A stretch of DNA of 64,000 nucleotides, taken from the NCBI GenBank assembly GCA_017853885.1, contig JAFMIR010000018.1:1-64000 (forward strand), read 5' to 3'. Positions 17,490-26,661 of this stretch are shown piece by piece. Both the position numbers and the translations under genes were made by a program. A model generated the notes under the pieces. That model did no database searches, was not told the origin of the DNA, and saw only the letters and a list, made by a program, of their open reading frames with translations. The stretch comes from Prosthecobacter sp. GTDB lineage: Bacteria > Verrucomicrobiota > Verrucomicrobiia > Verrucomicrobiales > Verrucomicrobiaceae. The first letter of the stretch is position 1, and each line of letters begins with the position of its first letter.

Positions 17490-18050
17490 TCAATCTTCCG
17501 CTTCCCAATCCTCCATGAGGCGCGCGAGTTTGCGCTTGAGCCCGACTTTGGCGGCAGCCGACATACGATCAATAAATAGTACGCCATTCAGGTGATCAAT
17601 CTCATGCTGGAAGGCACGGGCCAATAGGCCGTCTGTCTCCCACGTCTCGACCTCTCCCTTCAGATTCATGAAGCTCACAGTGATCGACTCGGAACGGCGA
17701 ATATCCCCACGCAGGCCGGGAAAGCTCAGACAGCCTTCCTCGCCAGTCTCCTTCGCGGCACCAAGCTGAAGCTGCGGATTCATGAAAACCACCGGCATCC
17801 GCTTCACCATTTCCGCAGGCTGACCATTGATCTTCAGAAAGGTGATGCAGTCCGGATTGTGAGAACAATCAATCACGGCAATTTGTACATCTACGGCCAC
17901 CTGGGGCGCGGCAAGTCCGACGCCATTGGCATCCCTCATCGTGTCAATCATGTCCTGCGAAAGCTTGTGAAGCTCGGGCGTGATTGTCGACACAGCTCGG
18001 CATTTGGCGCGCAGGACGGGTTCAGGATAGCGGACGATGGGCAGGACCAT
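17490..18050 (-). CDS. def: Peptide deformylase
   Basis: 186 aa. It removes the formyl group from the N-terminal methionine of new proteins. All three family motifs are intact: GVGLAAPQV (43-51), EGCLS (105-109, Cys is a metal ligand) and HEIDH (149-153, two His ligands and the catalytic Glu). Cytosolic. It stands alone, with no fmt gene beside it, between convergent amidohydrolase and divergent cdsA. Confidence 0.96.
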   Translation of the reverse strand: MVLPIVRYPEPVLRAKCRAVSTITPELHKLSQDMIDTMRDANGVGLAAPQVAVDVQIAVIDCSHNPDCITFLKINGQPAEMVKRMPVVFMNPQLQLGAAKETGEEGCLSFPGLRGDIRRSESITVSFMNLKGEVETWETDGLLARAFQHEIDHLNGVLFIDRMSAAAKVGLKRKLARLMEDWEAED

Positions 18051-18206
18051 GGAGTTTCATATCATCGGCAGCGGAAAGGCTCAAGCCTTCATCATGAGCA
18101 CCTCAAAACCATAGCTTGGTGACCGCTTGCAGGCGCACGATTCGCGTTGCCCAATTCCCTGCCCTGCGCTCTAAATGGGCCGCTTTCATCCTCCCAGCCA
18201 GCCCAC

Positions 18207-19112
18207 ATGTCCGAATTCGCCGCCGCAGCCACGCCGCCAACGCCTCCCAGCAGACGTCGTGTCTTTGCTTCCCGGCTTTTTAGCACCTTGCTTCTGTGGG
18301 GGGTGATGGTTTTCGCTTTTAACTCCCAGCGTGAATGGTTGGTCATGGTGATCACAGGGCTATTCGGCGTTGCCGGGGCCATGGAATACTATCGTCTGCT
18401 TCGGGCCGATCCGCAGGCTCGCACCTTCAACACGCTCGGCCTAGTCATTTGTCTAGGCTACTGGGCCACTGCGGCATGGTGGCTCCACCTTGGACGCTCA
18501 TCGGACCTCATGTGGCTGGATCTGGCCGCTCTCACTGCGAGTGTGCACGGAAGCTTTTTGCTATGCTACCGTCAGCAACTCGAGGGCGTGGTCACGCTGC
18601 AGCGCATCTTTAGCACCGTTTTCGGTGTCGTTTACACAGTCATCTTCTTTGGTTTCATGGTAAAAGTCATTTACCTCTATCCAAACGAACCAATGAAAGG
18701 CAGCTTCCTACTGCTTTTCCTCGTCATGGTGACCAAATTCAGTGACATGGGTGCTTACGCCGTGGGTGTGTGCTTTGGAAAGCATAAGATGATTCCGCAC
18801 ATTAGCCCCGCGAAGTCTTGGGAAGGTTTTTTTGGTTCCTTTCTCGGTTCGTTTGCCGCTGCGGCCATCCTCATGACCTTCATGCCTCACAAACTGGCTC
18901 CGCTAAGCTGGCTCCACGCCATGATACTTGCTCCCCTGCTCTGTGCCACGGCTGTCACCGGCGACCTTGCCGAGTCGGTCCTGAAACGCTGCGTGGCAAT
19001 CAAAGATAGCGGCCACAAGCTTCCCGGCATCGGCGGCATTCTCGACCTCACTGACAGCCTGTTGTTCACTGCTCCTGTGTTTTATTTTTATCTCAGCGCT
19101 CTTTGGCGCTGA
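18207..19112 (+). CDS. cdsA: Phosphatidate cytidylyltransferase
   Basis: About 301 aa with roughly seven membrane helices. It makes CDP-diacylglycerol from phosphatidate and CTP for phospholipid synthesis in the inner membrane. SPAKSWEGFFGSFLG and the C-terminal signature SVLKRCVAIKDSGHKLPGIG (then GILDLTDS) mark the family. In most CdsA proteins this region reads PGHGG...DRxDS; here His is replaced by Ile and the DR by DL, while the KD and the last DS are kept. The start at 18207 (MSEFAAAATP) is chosen over 18147. It overlaps no gene but is followed by dxr after about 20 bases. Confidence 0.9.
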   Translation: MSEFAAAATPPTPPSRRRVFASRLFSTLLLWGVMVFAFNSQREWLVMVITGLFGVAGAMEYYRLLRADPQARTFNTLGLVICLGYWATAAWWLHLGRSSDLMWLDLAALTASVHGSFLLCYRQQLEGVVTLQRIFSTVFGVVYTVIFFGFMVKVIYLYPNEPMKGSFLLLFLVMVTKFSDMGAYAVGVCFGKHKMIPHISPAKSWEGFFGSFLGSFAAAAILMTFMPHKLAPLSWLHAMILAPLLCATAVTGDLAESVLKRCVAIKDSGHKLPGIGGILDLTDSLLFTAPVFYFYLSALWR

Positions 19113-19132
19113 GCCATAGTGGCAGAAAAGGA

Positions 19133-20347
19133 ATGAGCGAGAATTTTACGATCAACATCATGCCACAACATCAGACCGAGGCTACAGACGCCATACCGCC
19201 AGCCACACGAGCGAAACGCGTTATTCTACTCGGATCCACCGGCTCTATTGGAGCGAGCACCCTCAAGGTCGCACGAGACTTGCCAGAACGCATTCAGATT
19301 GTCGGACTTGCAGCGAACAGCAGCATGGATGCCCTAGTCCAACAAGCTTTAGAGACCGGCGTGAAACACGTGGCCCTGTCCGATCGTGCTGCAGCTATCC
19401 AAGCGAAAACAAGGCTTCCAGATGCCGTCACTGTCCACAGTGGACCGCAAGGCCTCATTGACCTTGTGCATGAATGCGAGGCAGACATGGTCCTCGTAGC
19501 GATCGTCGGAACGTCAGGTTTGGCACCGGCTCTCGCTGCGATTGAATGTGGCATGCACCTCGCTGTGGCCAGCAAGGAAATTCTCGTGATGGCTGGCGAA
19601 GCTGTCACAGAGGCCGCGAGACGGAAAAACGTGAACCTTCTACCCGTGGACAGCGAGCACAATGCCATCTTTCAGTGCCTAGAAGGTCATCGTCACAGTG
19701 AGGTGCGCCGCATCCTCCTCACCGCCAGTGGTGGTCCTTTTCGACAACTGCCAGCTGATCAGCTTCCGCTGGTCACCGTGGCGCAGGCTTTAAAGCACCC
19801 CACGTGGACCATGGGACGCAAGATCACCATCGACAGTGCAACGCTCTTCAACAAAGGTTTGGAGATGATCGAGGCAAAGTGGCTTTTTGATGTGCCTATG
19901 AATAAGATCGAGGTCGTTGTTCATCCACAAAGCGTCGTCCACAGCATGGTTGAGTTCACAGACAACAGTGTGATTGCACAGCTCAGCCACAGCGACATGT
20001 GCTTTCCCATTCAATATGCCGTGACTTGGCCAGAGCGTGTCCCGAACAATCTGCGTCCTCTGGACTTCTCCAAACTTGCCGCCCTGCACTTTGAGGCCCC
20101 GCGGGTCAATGATTTCCCTGCTCTGAATCTCGCGCGTCACGCTGGCACCATCGGTGGAACTTTGCCCGCCGTGCTGAATGCCGCCAACGAAGTCGCTGTC
20201 GAAGCCTTCCTGAATAACCAACTGAGCTTTCCCGGTATCTGGCACACGGTGGAACGTGTCATGAGCGCCCATCAAGTCATTGCGCATCCCAATTTGGAAG
20301 CTCTCATTGATGCTGATCGCTGGGCCCGGCTTGAAGCAAATAGCTGA
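19133..20347 (+). CDS. dxr: 1-deoxy-D-xylulose 5-phosphate reductoisomerase
   Basis: About 404 aa. It converts DXP to MEP with NADPH, the second step of the MEP isoprenoid pathway. Motifs: GSTGSIG (34-40, NADPH loop), VDSEHNAIF (about 172-180, metal ligands and substrate binding), and GRKITIDSATLFNKGLEMIEAKWLF-type helix from about 228. I chose ATG 19133, just after aaaagga. A TTG at 19103 overlapping cdsA and an ATG at 19160 are alternatives, since the first 25 residues are not conserved. It is co-directional with cdsA, as in many bacteria. The partner dxs is at 49600. Confidence 0.94.
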   Translation: MSENFTINIMPQHQTEATDAIPPATRAKRVILLGSTGSIGASTLKVARDLPERIQIVGLAANSSMDALVQQALETGVKHVALSDRAAAIQAKTRLPDAVTVHSGPQGLIDLVHECEADMVLVAIVGTSGLAPALAAIECGMHLAVASKEILVMAGEAVTEAARRKNVNLLPVDSEHNAIFQCLEGHRHSEVRRILLTASGGPFRQLPADQLPLVTVAQALKHPTWTMGRKITIDSATLFNKGLEMIEAKWLFDVPMNKIEVVVHPQSVVHSMVEFTDNSVIAQLSHSDMCFPIQYAVTWPERVPNNLRPLDFSKLAALHFEAPRVNDFPALNLARHAGTIGGTLPAVLNAANEVAVEAFLNNQLSFPGIWHTVERVMSAHQVIAHPNLEALIDADRWARLEANS

Positions 20348-20382
20348 GGGCCAAAAAGTCGCAGCAATTTTTAAAATACATT

Positions 20383-20403
20383 GGCTGACAGCCGCTGTTT
20401 TTT
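20383..20403 (+). terminator. Possible terminator after dxr
   Basis: ggct-gac-agcc followed by gctg and six T residues, 36 bases after the dxr stop. The stem is only 4 bp, so the call rests on position and the T-run. Confidence 0.3.
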
Positions 20404-20484
20404 GACCCGGCTAACCTCATATTTTCACGCACTGAGAAAGATATTCCCCTCGAAAATCTTCGAGATCGAATCGCACTCAATTGC

Positions 20485-21804
20485 TCAAGTTAACACTTCT
20501 CTCAACGTGCGCGCAATGCGGCCTAAGGTGGCGTCGCGACCAATCAAATGAGCGATAGTGGTGACGCCGGGACCACGTGATTGACCACTGAGGGCAAAAC
20601 GCAGCAGAGGCATCATGGCTCCGGGTTTGATGTTCAACTCTTTCGCGGCGGCTTCAACGCCGTCCAGCACACCTTGCTCACTCCACTCATTCGCCGCTGA
20701 CAAATGAGTAGCAACGACTCCCAGGAGGGTGGCATTTTCAGGTTTTCCTTTGAGTTTGGTGATCACATCAGCTTCGAAAGAATAGTCCTCCCGGAAAAAG
20801 TAATGGACCCAGTCAGGCAACTCAGAGAGCAAGCTCACTTTTTCGCGCACACTGTATACGGCCGCAGCAGCAATGGCTTCATCGGACCAAGACAGGCTTT
20901 TTGCCTTCAGAAATGGCATTGCGTGCTTGAAAAGCTCATCAGCGCTGAGTTCGCGTAAGTACTGCGCGTTGAACCACAGGCTCTTTTTGAGGTCGAACTT
21001 TGCATTGCTTTTATGGATAGCCAAAGGATCAAAGAGTGCCACGAGCTCGCTGCGAGAGAGTTTTTCATTTTCCGCTTTAGGCGTCCAACCTAGCATACAG
21101 AGGTAATTGAACACTGCGTCAGCGAGGTATCCAGCATTCATGTAGCTGTGCTCGATGGCGCTACCTTCATCCCGCTTGCTCATCTTGGAGCCATCGGGAT
21201 TCAGGATAAGGGGGATGTGTGCGTAGGTAGGAGGCGTGACACCAAAGGCATGAAAAAGATCAACATGCTTCCACGTGTTCGAGAGGTGATCCTCACCACG
21301 AATGACGTGCGTCATACCCATCTCGATGTCATCCACCACATTCACAAAGTGAAAAATGTAGCTGCCATCCGGGCGGCGCACGGTCATATCCGGTTCCTCC
21401 GTGGCGGCGAAAACCACATCCCCACATACTAGGTCATGCACGGTGATGGCAGTGCGGCTGAACTTGAAGCGCACGGCTCCATTTTCCTCAGTGTAAACGC
21501 GCCCCGACGCTTTGAGCTTGGATAGATAGGCGTCATATATGGCCTTACGCTGACTTTGAAAATATGGGCCACAGCCGCCTCCCACTTCAGGTCCTTCATC
21601 CCAGTCGAGGCCAAGCCAGCGAAGGCCCTTGATGATGCCCGCCGATGCTTCAGCGGTGTTGCGCGCGCCATCGGTGTCTTCGACGCGTAGAATGAAGGTC
21701 CCACCGAGCTTGCGGGCCATGAGCCAGTTGAACAATGCAGTGCGAGCACCTCCAACATGGAGGTCGCCAGTGGGCGAAGGAGCGAAACGAACACGAACAG
21801 ACAT
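20485..21804 (-). CDS. gltX: Glutamate--tRNA ligase
   Basis: 439 aa, class I synthetase charging tRNA-Glu. The HIGH-type motif is in PTGDLHVGGART (residues 11-22), VIRGEDHLSNTWKH follows near 168-180, and the KMSKS motif is KMSKR at 207-211. It is somewhat shorter than the usual 460-500 residues, mainly at the C-terminal anticodon-binding part. Discrimination between Glu-tRNA-Glu only and Glu-tRNA-Gln charging cannot be judged from the sequence; gatCAB is not in the window. Convergent with dxr, 137 bases apart. Confidence 0.95.
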   Translation of the reverse strand: MSVRVRFAPSPTGDLHVGGARTALFNWLMARKLGGTFILRVEDTDGARNTAEASAGIIKGLRWLGLDWDEGPEVGGGCGPYFQSQRKAIYDAYLSKLKASGRVYTEENGAVRFKFSRTAITVHDLVCGDVVFAATEEPDMTVRRPDGSYIFHFVNVVDDIEMGMTHVIRGEDHLSNTWKHVDLFHAFGVTPPTYAHIPLILNPDGSKMSKRDEGSAIEHSYMNAGYLADAVFNYLCMLGWTPKAENEKLSRSELVALFDPLAIHKSNAKFDLKKSLWFNAQYLRELSADELFKHAMPFLKAKSLSWSDEAIAAAAVYSVREKVSLLSELPDWVHYFFREDYSFEADVITKLKGKPENATLLGVVATHLSAANEWSEQGVLDGVEAAAKELNIKPGAMMPLLRFALSGQSRGPGVTTIAHLIGRDATLGRIARTLREVLT

Positions 21805-21918
21805 AGGGACGGCGGATTAGCCACCGGCTAAGCCTTTTGTCCAATGCAGATCGCTGGAACGTGTATGTCACCAAGACAACACTCGCCGATAGACCCAAGT
21901 AGACCAAAATGCTCCCAA

Positions 21919-22761
21919 TCAAGGATAGCGTGGAAATTTCGAAAAATCGGGCTTTCGCTTCTCGACAAAGGCTTTTTTACCCTCTTGGGCCTCTTCGCTC
22001 ATATAATAAAGAAGCGTGGCATTGCCGGCGAGATCCAGCAGGCCCATCTGCCCATCGCAATCTGCATTGAGGCAGGCCTTAAGGCAGCGCAAAGCCATGG
22101 GCGAGTGCTGAAGCATCTCACGGCACCATTTCACGGTTTCCTCCTCCAACTTATCGAGTGGCACGACGGCATTCACAAGGCCCATATCGAGCGCCTGCCG
22201 GGCATCATACTGGCGACACAAATACCAGATCTCGCGCGCCTTTTTTTGACCCACGATGCGCGCCAGGTAGCTACTTCCCAAGCCGCCATCAAAACTCCCC
22301 ACCTTAGGTCCGGTCTGCCCGAAGCGAGCATTTTCGGCGGCGATGGTCAGATCACACACGACATGAAGCACATGTCCACCACCGATGGCATATCCTGCCA
22401 CCATCGCCACAACAGGCTTTGGAAGGGTTCGGATTTTTCGTTGCACGTCGAGAATGTTCAAGCGTGGCACACCGTCATCACCCACATATCCGGCATCACC
22501 ACGCACCTTCTGATCACCGCCGCTGCAAAAAGCAAGAGGTCCTTCTCCACACAGGATGATCACTCCTACGTCGCGATCCTCATGCACAATGTCAAAAGCA
22601 TCAAGCATCTCGCGCACCGTCAATGGCCGAAAGGCATTGCGCACCTCTGGGCGGTTGATGGTGATTTTGGCAATACCCTCGCTGGATTTCTCCAGCTTGA
22701 TATCCGTGTAAGATTTGATGGGAGTCCACATGGCAGTAGGCAGCTTGAACAAACGAGCCAT
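21919..22761 (-). CDS. menB: 1,4-dihydroxy-2-naphthoyl-CoA synthase
   Basis: About 280 aa of the crotonase fold. It closes the second ring of menaquinone from o-succinylbenzoyl-CoA. Diagnostic MenB residues are [15 protein letters not shown]-type oxyanion [37 protein letters not shown] and [15 protein letters not shown], which separate it from ordinary enoyl-CoA hydratases. The start is ATG 22761, or GTG 22764 overlapping the PfkB kinase TGA. It therefore seems translationally coupled to the kinase upstream. MenE is 40 kb away. Confidence 0.93.
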   Translation of the reverse strand: MARLFKLPTAMWTPIKSYTDIKLEKSSEGIAKITINRPEVRNAFRPLTVREMLDAFDIVHEDRDVGVIILCGEGPLAFCSGGDQKVRGDAGYVGDDGVPRLNILDVQRKIRTLPKPVVAMVAGYAIGGGHVLHVVCDLTIAAENARFGQTGPKVGSFDGGLGSSYLARIVGQKKAREIWYLCRQYDARQALDMGLVNAVVPLDKLEEETVKWCREMLQHSPMALRCLKACLNADCDGQMGLLDLAGNATLLYYMSEEAQEGKKAFVEKRKPDFSKFPRYP

Positions 22762-23678
22762 CACGCGAATTGCGTATACAGCTTCAATTCAGCAATACGC
22801 TGAGCGACATCCAGTGGAGTCACCGTTTGCAGTTTGTGCGTGCTGAAAGCCTCGCAGGTGAAGCTGGCGACGACGCTTCCGTGCACCACTGCGGACTTGA
22901 GTTCATCAAAGGTCGGCTTGGTCTTGCCGTTGGCCGCCAGCCAGCCAACCAGACCTCCCAAAAAGCTGTCACCAGCGCCGGTTGGATCGAAAACTGACTG
23001 AAGTGGGTAGGCAGAACAGGAAAAAAAATGCTCTCTTGATTCACCGAAAAGGTAGCTGCCATGCTCTCCACGCTTCACGATGACGAATCGTGGGCCTTTA
23101 CCAAGCAATCGGCGCCCGGCTTCTACCAAGTTGCTTGTTCCAGCAAACTCTTTTGCCTCGCCATCATTGATGACAAGCAGGTCAATACGCTTGAGCACAT
23201 CATGCAGGCGTTCGTTGGCAATGCTAATCCAGAGATCCATGGTGTCTGCGGCGATGAAATCGACCTGCCCGCATTGGTCGATCATCTGCATCTGGTTCTC
23301 AGGATGCATGTTGGCTGCCACGGCGATCTTCGATCTTTGGGCTTCAGCATGGATTTTCACCGCCCAATCCTCCAAGACATTCACAGCCACGTTATGCGTC
23401 GTGCGGCTGTTCATATCCTCATGATACTCGCCGCTCCAAGTGAAGGAAGCACCACTGCTGCGCTCCAGGCCTTTGATATCGACGCCATGACTAGAAAGCA
23501 TTTCGAGGTGTTGGGGCGGGAAATCGTGTCCAATGATACCCACAAGATGGACGGGTTTCACAAAAACGCTCGCAGCAAGCGCAGCGTAGCTGGCAGAGCC
23601 GCCTAGCAGGTTTTTCTGCTCATCCTGCGGAGTTTTGACATGATCAAGGGCGACACTACCTGCGATGACGACGGACAT
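22761..23678 (-). CDS. PfkB-family carbohydrate/nucleoside kinase
   Basis: 305 aa from ATG 23678 ([17 protein letters not shown]). PfkB fold: N-terminal [12 protein letters not shown] is the substrate-binding Gly-Gly region, and [17 protein letters not shown] is the second signature with the catalytic Asp. The substrate is unknown; ribokinase, adenosine-kinase-like and sugar-kinase roles all fit. The 62 codons upstream in frame are not protein-like. It is immediately followed by menB with overlapping start and stop codons, an unusual functional partner. Confidence 0.87.
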   Translation of the reverse strand: MSVVIAGSVALDHVKTPQDEQKNLLGGSASYAALAASVFVKPVHLVGIIGHDFPPQHLEMLSSHGVDIKGLERSSGASFTWSGEYHEDMNSRTTHNVAVNVLEDWAVKIHAEAQRSKIAVAANMHPENQMQMIDQCGQVDFIAADTMDLWISIANERLHDVLKRIDLLVINDGEAKEFAGTSNLVEAGRRLLGKGPRFVIVKRGEHGSYLFGESREHFFSCSAYPLQSVFDPTGAGDSFLGGLVGWLAANGKTKPTFDELKSAVVHGSVVASFTCEAFSTHKLQTVTPLDVAQRIAELKLYTQFA

Positions 23679-23917
23679 GTGTGTTGATGAGAGAGGTGAA
23701 GGGATGGGTTCAAGCCTCGCCGAATGAGCACTCCAAACTGGAGGTATACCGGAAAGGGCCGCCGATCTTCGGTTTGCGCCCCGCCCTGTCAAGCAGCACC
23801 TCGGTGCCAGATCCATCCAACAGCAACTCTTATCGTTTAAATCTGGTGAAGCAAACCCAGCCAAGCCCCATAGCCCTATGATCTTCGGGCTCCTTGGTGA
23901 TTATAATCAAGTTAAAG

Positions 23918-24008
23918 TGGCGGAGAGAGAGGGATTCGAACCCTCGGTAGCGGATAAGGCTACGCATCTTTAGCAAAGATGTGCTTTCGACCACTCAGCC
24001 ATCTCTCC
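23918..24008 (-). tRNA. tRNA-Ser (anticodon GCU)
   Basis: Read on the minus strand: acceptor ggagaga pairs with tctctcc, then discriminator G and an encoded CCA. The anticodon stem-loop shows cttt-GCT-aaag, so GCU, reading AGC and AGU serine codons. The long variable arm, typical of tRNA-Ser, spans about 20 bases (tgcgtagccttatccgcta). The T arm contains ggttcgaatcc. It lies between the PfkB kinase and tilS. Confidence 0.96.
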
Positions 24009-24078
24009 GTTGTCCGCCAACCGGTTAGATTAGCGGTGAAGAGTATTTAGCGTTTGCAGCCCCGATGCGTCAAACGAA

Positions 24079-25044
24079 ATGTCGCCTCTTAAGCACATGA
24101 ATTCTTCCGCGCCATCTCTCGCCTGCTATCCTGAAGGCCGGGCGCTGCTCGGTCTCTCCGGGGGCCGGGATTCCGTGGCGATGCTGCACCTGCTATTGAC
24201 AGCTGGGCATCGTAATCTTGTGCTGTGCCATTTAAATCACAGCCTGCGTGGTCGCGAATCGGATGAAGATGCTGCGTTTGTGCGATCACTGGCCGAAAAG
24301 CACGGCCTGACATGTGAAATCGCCAAAGCGAACGTAAAAGCGATAGCAAAGAATAAGAAGCTTTCCATCGAAGCGGCTGCACGACATGCTCGCCATGTTT
24401 TTTTCAAGCGGATGAGCCGCAAACACGCCACCAATAATTTACTCTTGGCCCACCATGCGGATGATCAGGCAGAAACGATCCTTGGCAATGTGCTTCGTGG
24501 TTGCGGACTGGAAGGCCTAGCGGCGATGGGACTCGTAACAGAACTCGACAACGGTCTTTGCTTGATACGCCCGCTGCTGAGAGTGCGGAGGGCGGAGATT
24601 GATGCTTATGTTCAAGCCAAAGGCATCGCTTATCGTGAAGACAGCACAAACGCTACTGCTGCGCATCGCCGCAATCGTCTCCGGCGCGAGGCGCTCCCCT
24701 TGCTCAGCGAAATCGCCGGTCGTGATGTGGTGCCCCTGCTCAATCGCCTTGGCGCTATTGCCGAGCGTGATGAGTCTTTTCTGAATGAAGCGGCCAACTT
24801 CTGGTTTGAATCGTGTCGCGAAGGTCACATGCTAACGAAGCTGAATTCCCTGCGAGAACTCGATGCCGCGATTCTGAGCCGCGTGATAGCTGCTTGGCTT
24901 CGTGAGCATTTGAAGCTGTCTGGCATTGGTTTCGAAGAGATTTGGCTTGTTTCAAGCCTGCTGCATGCTGAAAGACCAGCAAAACTCAATTTACCTGGCG
25001 GCCATTTCGCTAGGCGTAAGGGTGGCCGTCTTTGGGTGGAGTGA
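24079..25044 (+). CDS. tilS: tRNA(Ile)-lysidine synthase
   Basis: 321 aa. It converts C34 of tRNA-Ile(CAU) to lysidine with ATP and lysine. The PP-loop is LSGGRDSVAML (SGGRDS at 27-32), followed by LCHLNHSLRGRESDEDAAFV and LLAHHADDQAETILGNVLRG, both typical. It ends near the middle linker, so it lacks the C-terminal TilS-C domain seen in E. coli; short forms are known. The first ATG is used; an ATG at 24097 is also possible. Confidence 0.92.
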   Translation: MSPLKHMNSSAPSLACYPEGRALLGLSGGRDSVAMLHLLLTAGHRNLVLCHLNHSLRGRESDEDAAFVRSLAEKHGLTCEIAKANVKAIAKNKKLSIEAAARHARHVFFKRMSRKHATNNLLLAHHADDQAETILGNVLRGCGLEGLAAMGLVTELDNGLCLIRPLLRVRRAEIDAYVQAKGIAYREDSTNATAAHRRNRLRREALPLLSEIAGRDVVPLLNRLGAIAERDESFLNEAANFWFESCREGHMLTKLNSLRELDAAILSRVIAAWLREHLKLSGIGFEEIWLVSSLLHAERPAKLNLPGGHFARRKGGRLWVE

Positions 25045-25111
25045 CTTCGGTCTTGAGTTTCAAGGCCTTCGTTCGTATTTTTGTGGCGTAATCTTCGGAG
25101 CAAACCAGTCC

Positions 25112-26092
25112 ATGATAGACGATCTCACCCCTAGCCAAGGCGCTCCATTCCGCCTCGCCAAGCGATTGGGGTTGGGGCGCAAGACGTTGGTGGATGCAGG
25201 GAATCAAATCGGCCTGCGTCCGGCGGAGGGTTGGCAGAAGCGAAACATGGATTTCCTCAACCAAGTGCTCATTCCGACCCTGCTCACCCCTAGAAAGCCC
25301 GGCTGTTATTACGGCGATCTACCGGTGGCCAAGTCCAATGAGATTGGTGTGACGTGGCTGGGCCACGCGGGCTTCTTTGTGCAGGTGGGCGACTTCAATA
25401 TCGCCATCGACCCGGTTTGGGCGCTATGGCTCGGCCCGGCGAAACGCCTGCGCCATCCCAGCGTCTGGCCACACGACCTGCCACCGATCGATCTGGTGCT
25501 CATCACGCATGCCCATCATGACCACCTGCACCTTGCCAGCCTACGAAAACTGACAGCTGCGCAGCCAATCATCGTTCCGGAAGGAGTAGGAAGCCTTGTA
25601 AAAAACTGCGGATTTAGCCGCATCGTCGAACTCAAAACGTGGCAGAGCGCCAGTTTGGGCGATTTGCGTATCACCCTAACCCCTGCTCGTCATTGGGGTG
25701 CCCGGATGATTCACGATACACATCGCGGCTTTGGCGGCTTCCTAATTCAAAGTTCATCGCAGACTCTTTATCATTGTGGAGACAGCTCGATGTTCGATGG
25801 CTTTGGAGAAATTGGAAAACGTGCTCAGATTGATGTGGCACTGATGCCCATTGGTGCCTACCAACCGCCTAGTGGACGCCCTGTCCATATGAACCCGGAG
25901 GAAGCGCTTGATGCCTTTGAGATGGTGGGAGCCCGACACATGGTGCCAATGCATTTTGAAACTTATCCTCTGAGCGGTGAACCATTGAACGAACCGATCG
26001 AGCGACTGGAGATCGCTGCCAAGGAAAGGCGGCTGATGGATCGAGTGCTTCGTTTGCAGGAAGGAGAGTCCTCCATATTTGCACCACCTTGA
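25112..26092 (+). CDS. MBL-fold metal hydrolase, NAPE-PLD/UlaG-like
   Basis: 326 aa from ATG 25112 (MIDDLTPSQGAPF); the frame is open to 24926 but overlaps tilS without protein-like residues. The zinc motif is ITHAHHDHLHL, with an upstream TWLGHAGFFVQVG strand pair, GARMIHDTHRGFGGF in the middle and MVPMHFETYPLSGEP near the end. It resembles outer-membrane or cytosolic NAPE-PLD-like (COG2220) enzymes. The substrate is unknown. Its stop overlaps the folA start (TTGA). Confidence 0.82.
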   Translation: MIDDLTPSQGAPFRLAKRLGLGRKTLVDAGNQIGLRPAEGWQKRNMDFLNQVLIPTLLTPRKPGCYYGDLPVAKSNEIGVTWLGHAGFFVQVGDFNIAIDPVWALWLGPAKRLRHPSVWPHDLPPIDLVLITHAHHDHLHLASLRKLTAAQPIIVPEGVGSLVKNCGFSRIVELKTWQSASLGDLRITLTPARHWGARMIHDTHRGFGGFLIQSSSQTLYHCGDSSMFDGFGEIGKRAQIDVALMPIGAYQPPSGRPVHMNPEEALDAFEMVGARHMVPMHFETYPLSGEPLNEPIERLEIAAKERRLMDRVLRLQEGESSIFAPP

Positions 26093-26610
26093 GCTTACGC
26101 CCTCAACTGACACTGATTGCCGCCATCTCCGAAGATGGCTTTATTTCGCGTGGCCAAGGGGTGCCGTGGGATTTACCTCGGGACCGAATACATTTCCGAA
26201 ACGCGACCGCTGGGAAATGGTTGCTCATTGGTAGACGCACATATCAGGAGATGCTGGGATGGTTCCAAGATCACACTCCACTTGTTTTGACTCAGAACAC
26301 GACCTTCGTTCCTTCGGTGGGTAAGGCTGTGCATAACATTCATGAGGCCATCGACTTAGCAGCAGAAGCACACGCGCCTGAGCTTTTCGTCTGCGGGGGT
26401 AGAATGGTCTATGCAGATTCCATTCCACACGCAGATCGCCTGCTTATCACCCATGTTAAAACCGTTTTGGGCACTGGTGTTCCTTTCCCTAGGTTTGGAT
26501 CCCCCCATTGGCATCTGATTTCTAAAATCGAACATCCCGCTGATGCTGAGAATGCTCTCGCCATTTGTTTCGCGACTTACGAACGCCAACAGGATAACTC
26601 AGTAGAATGA
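26089..26610 (+). CDS. folA: Dihydrofolate reductase
   Basis: 173 aa. It reduces dihydrofolate to tetrahydrofolate with NADPH. Motifs: LIAAISEDGFISRGQGVPW at the start, LPRDRIHFRNATAGKWLLIGRRTYQEM (cofactor loop) and ELFVCGGRMVYADSIPHADRLLITHV near the C-terminal part. The start is TTG at 26089, whose last bases are shared with the TGA of the MBL gene (TTGA); no ATG exists earlier in frame. Translation is probably coupled. thyA is not adjacent. Confidence 0.93.
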   Translation: MSLRPQLTLIAAISEDGFISRGQGVPWDLPRDRIHFRNATAGKWLLIGRRTYQEMLGWFQDHTPLVLTQNTTFVPSVGKAVHNIHEAIDLAAEAHAPELFVCGGRMVYADSIPHADRLLITHVKTVLGTGVPFPRFGSPHWHLISKIEHPADAENALAICFATYERQQDNSVE

Positions 26611-26661
26611 ATTTTTCCGAATGTGGGCTCACTAGAATGATGTAAGCTGCGGTCCTCATAC

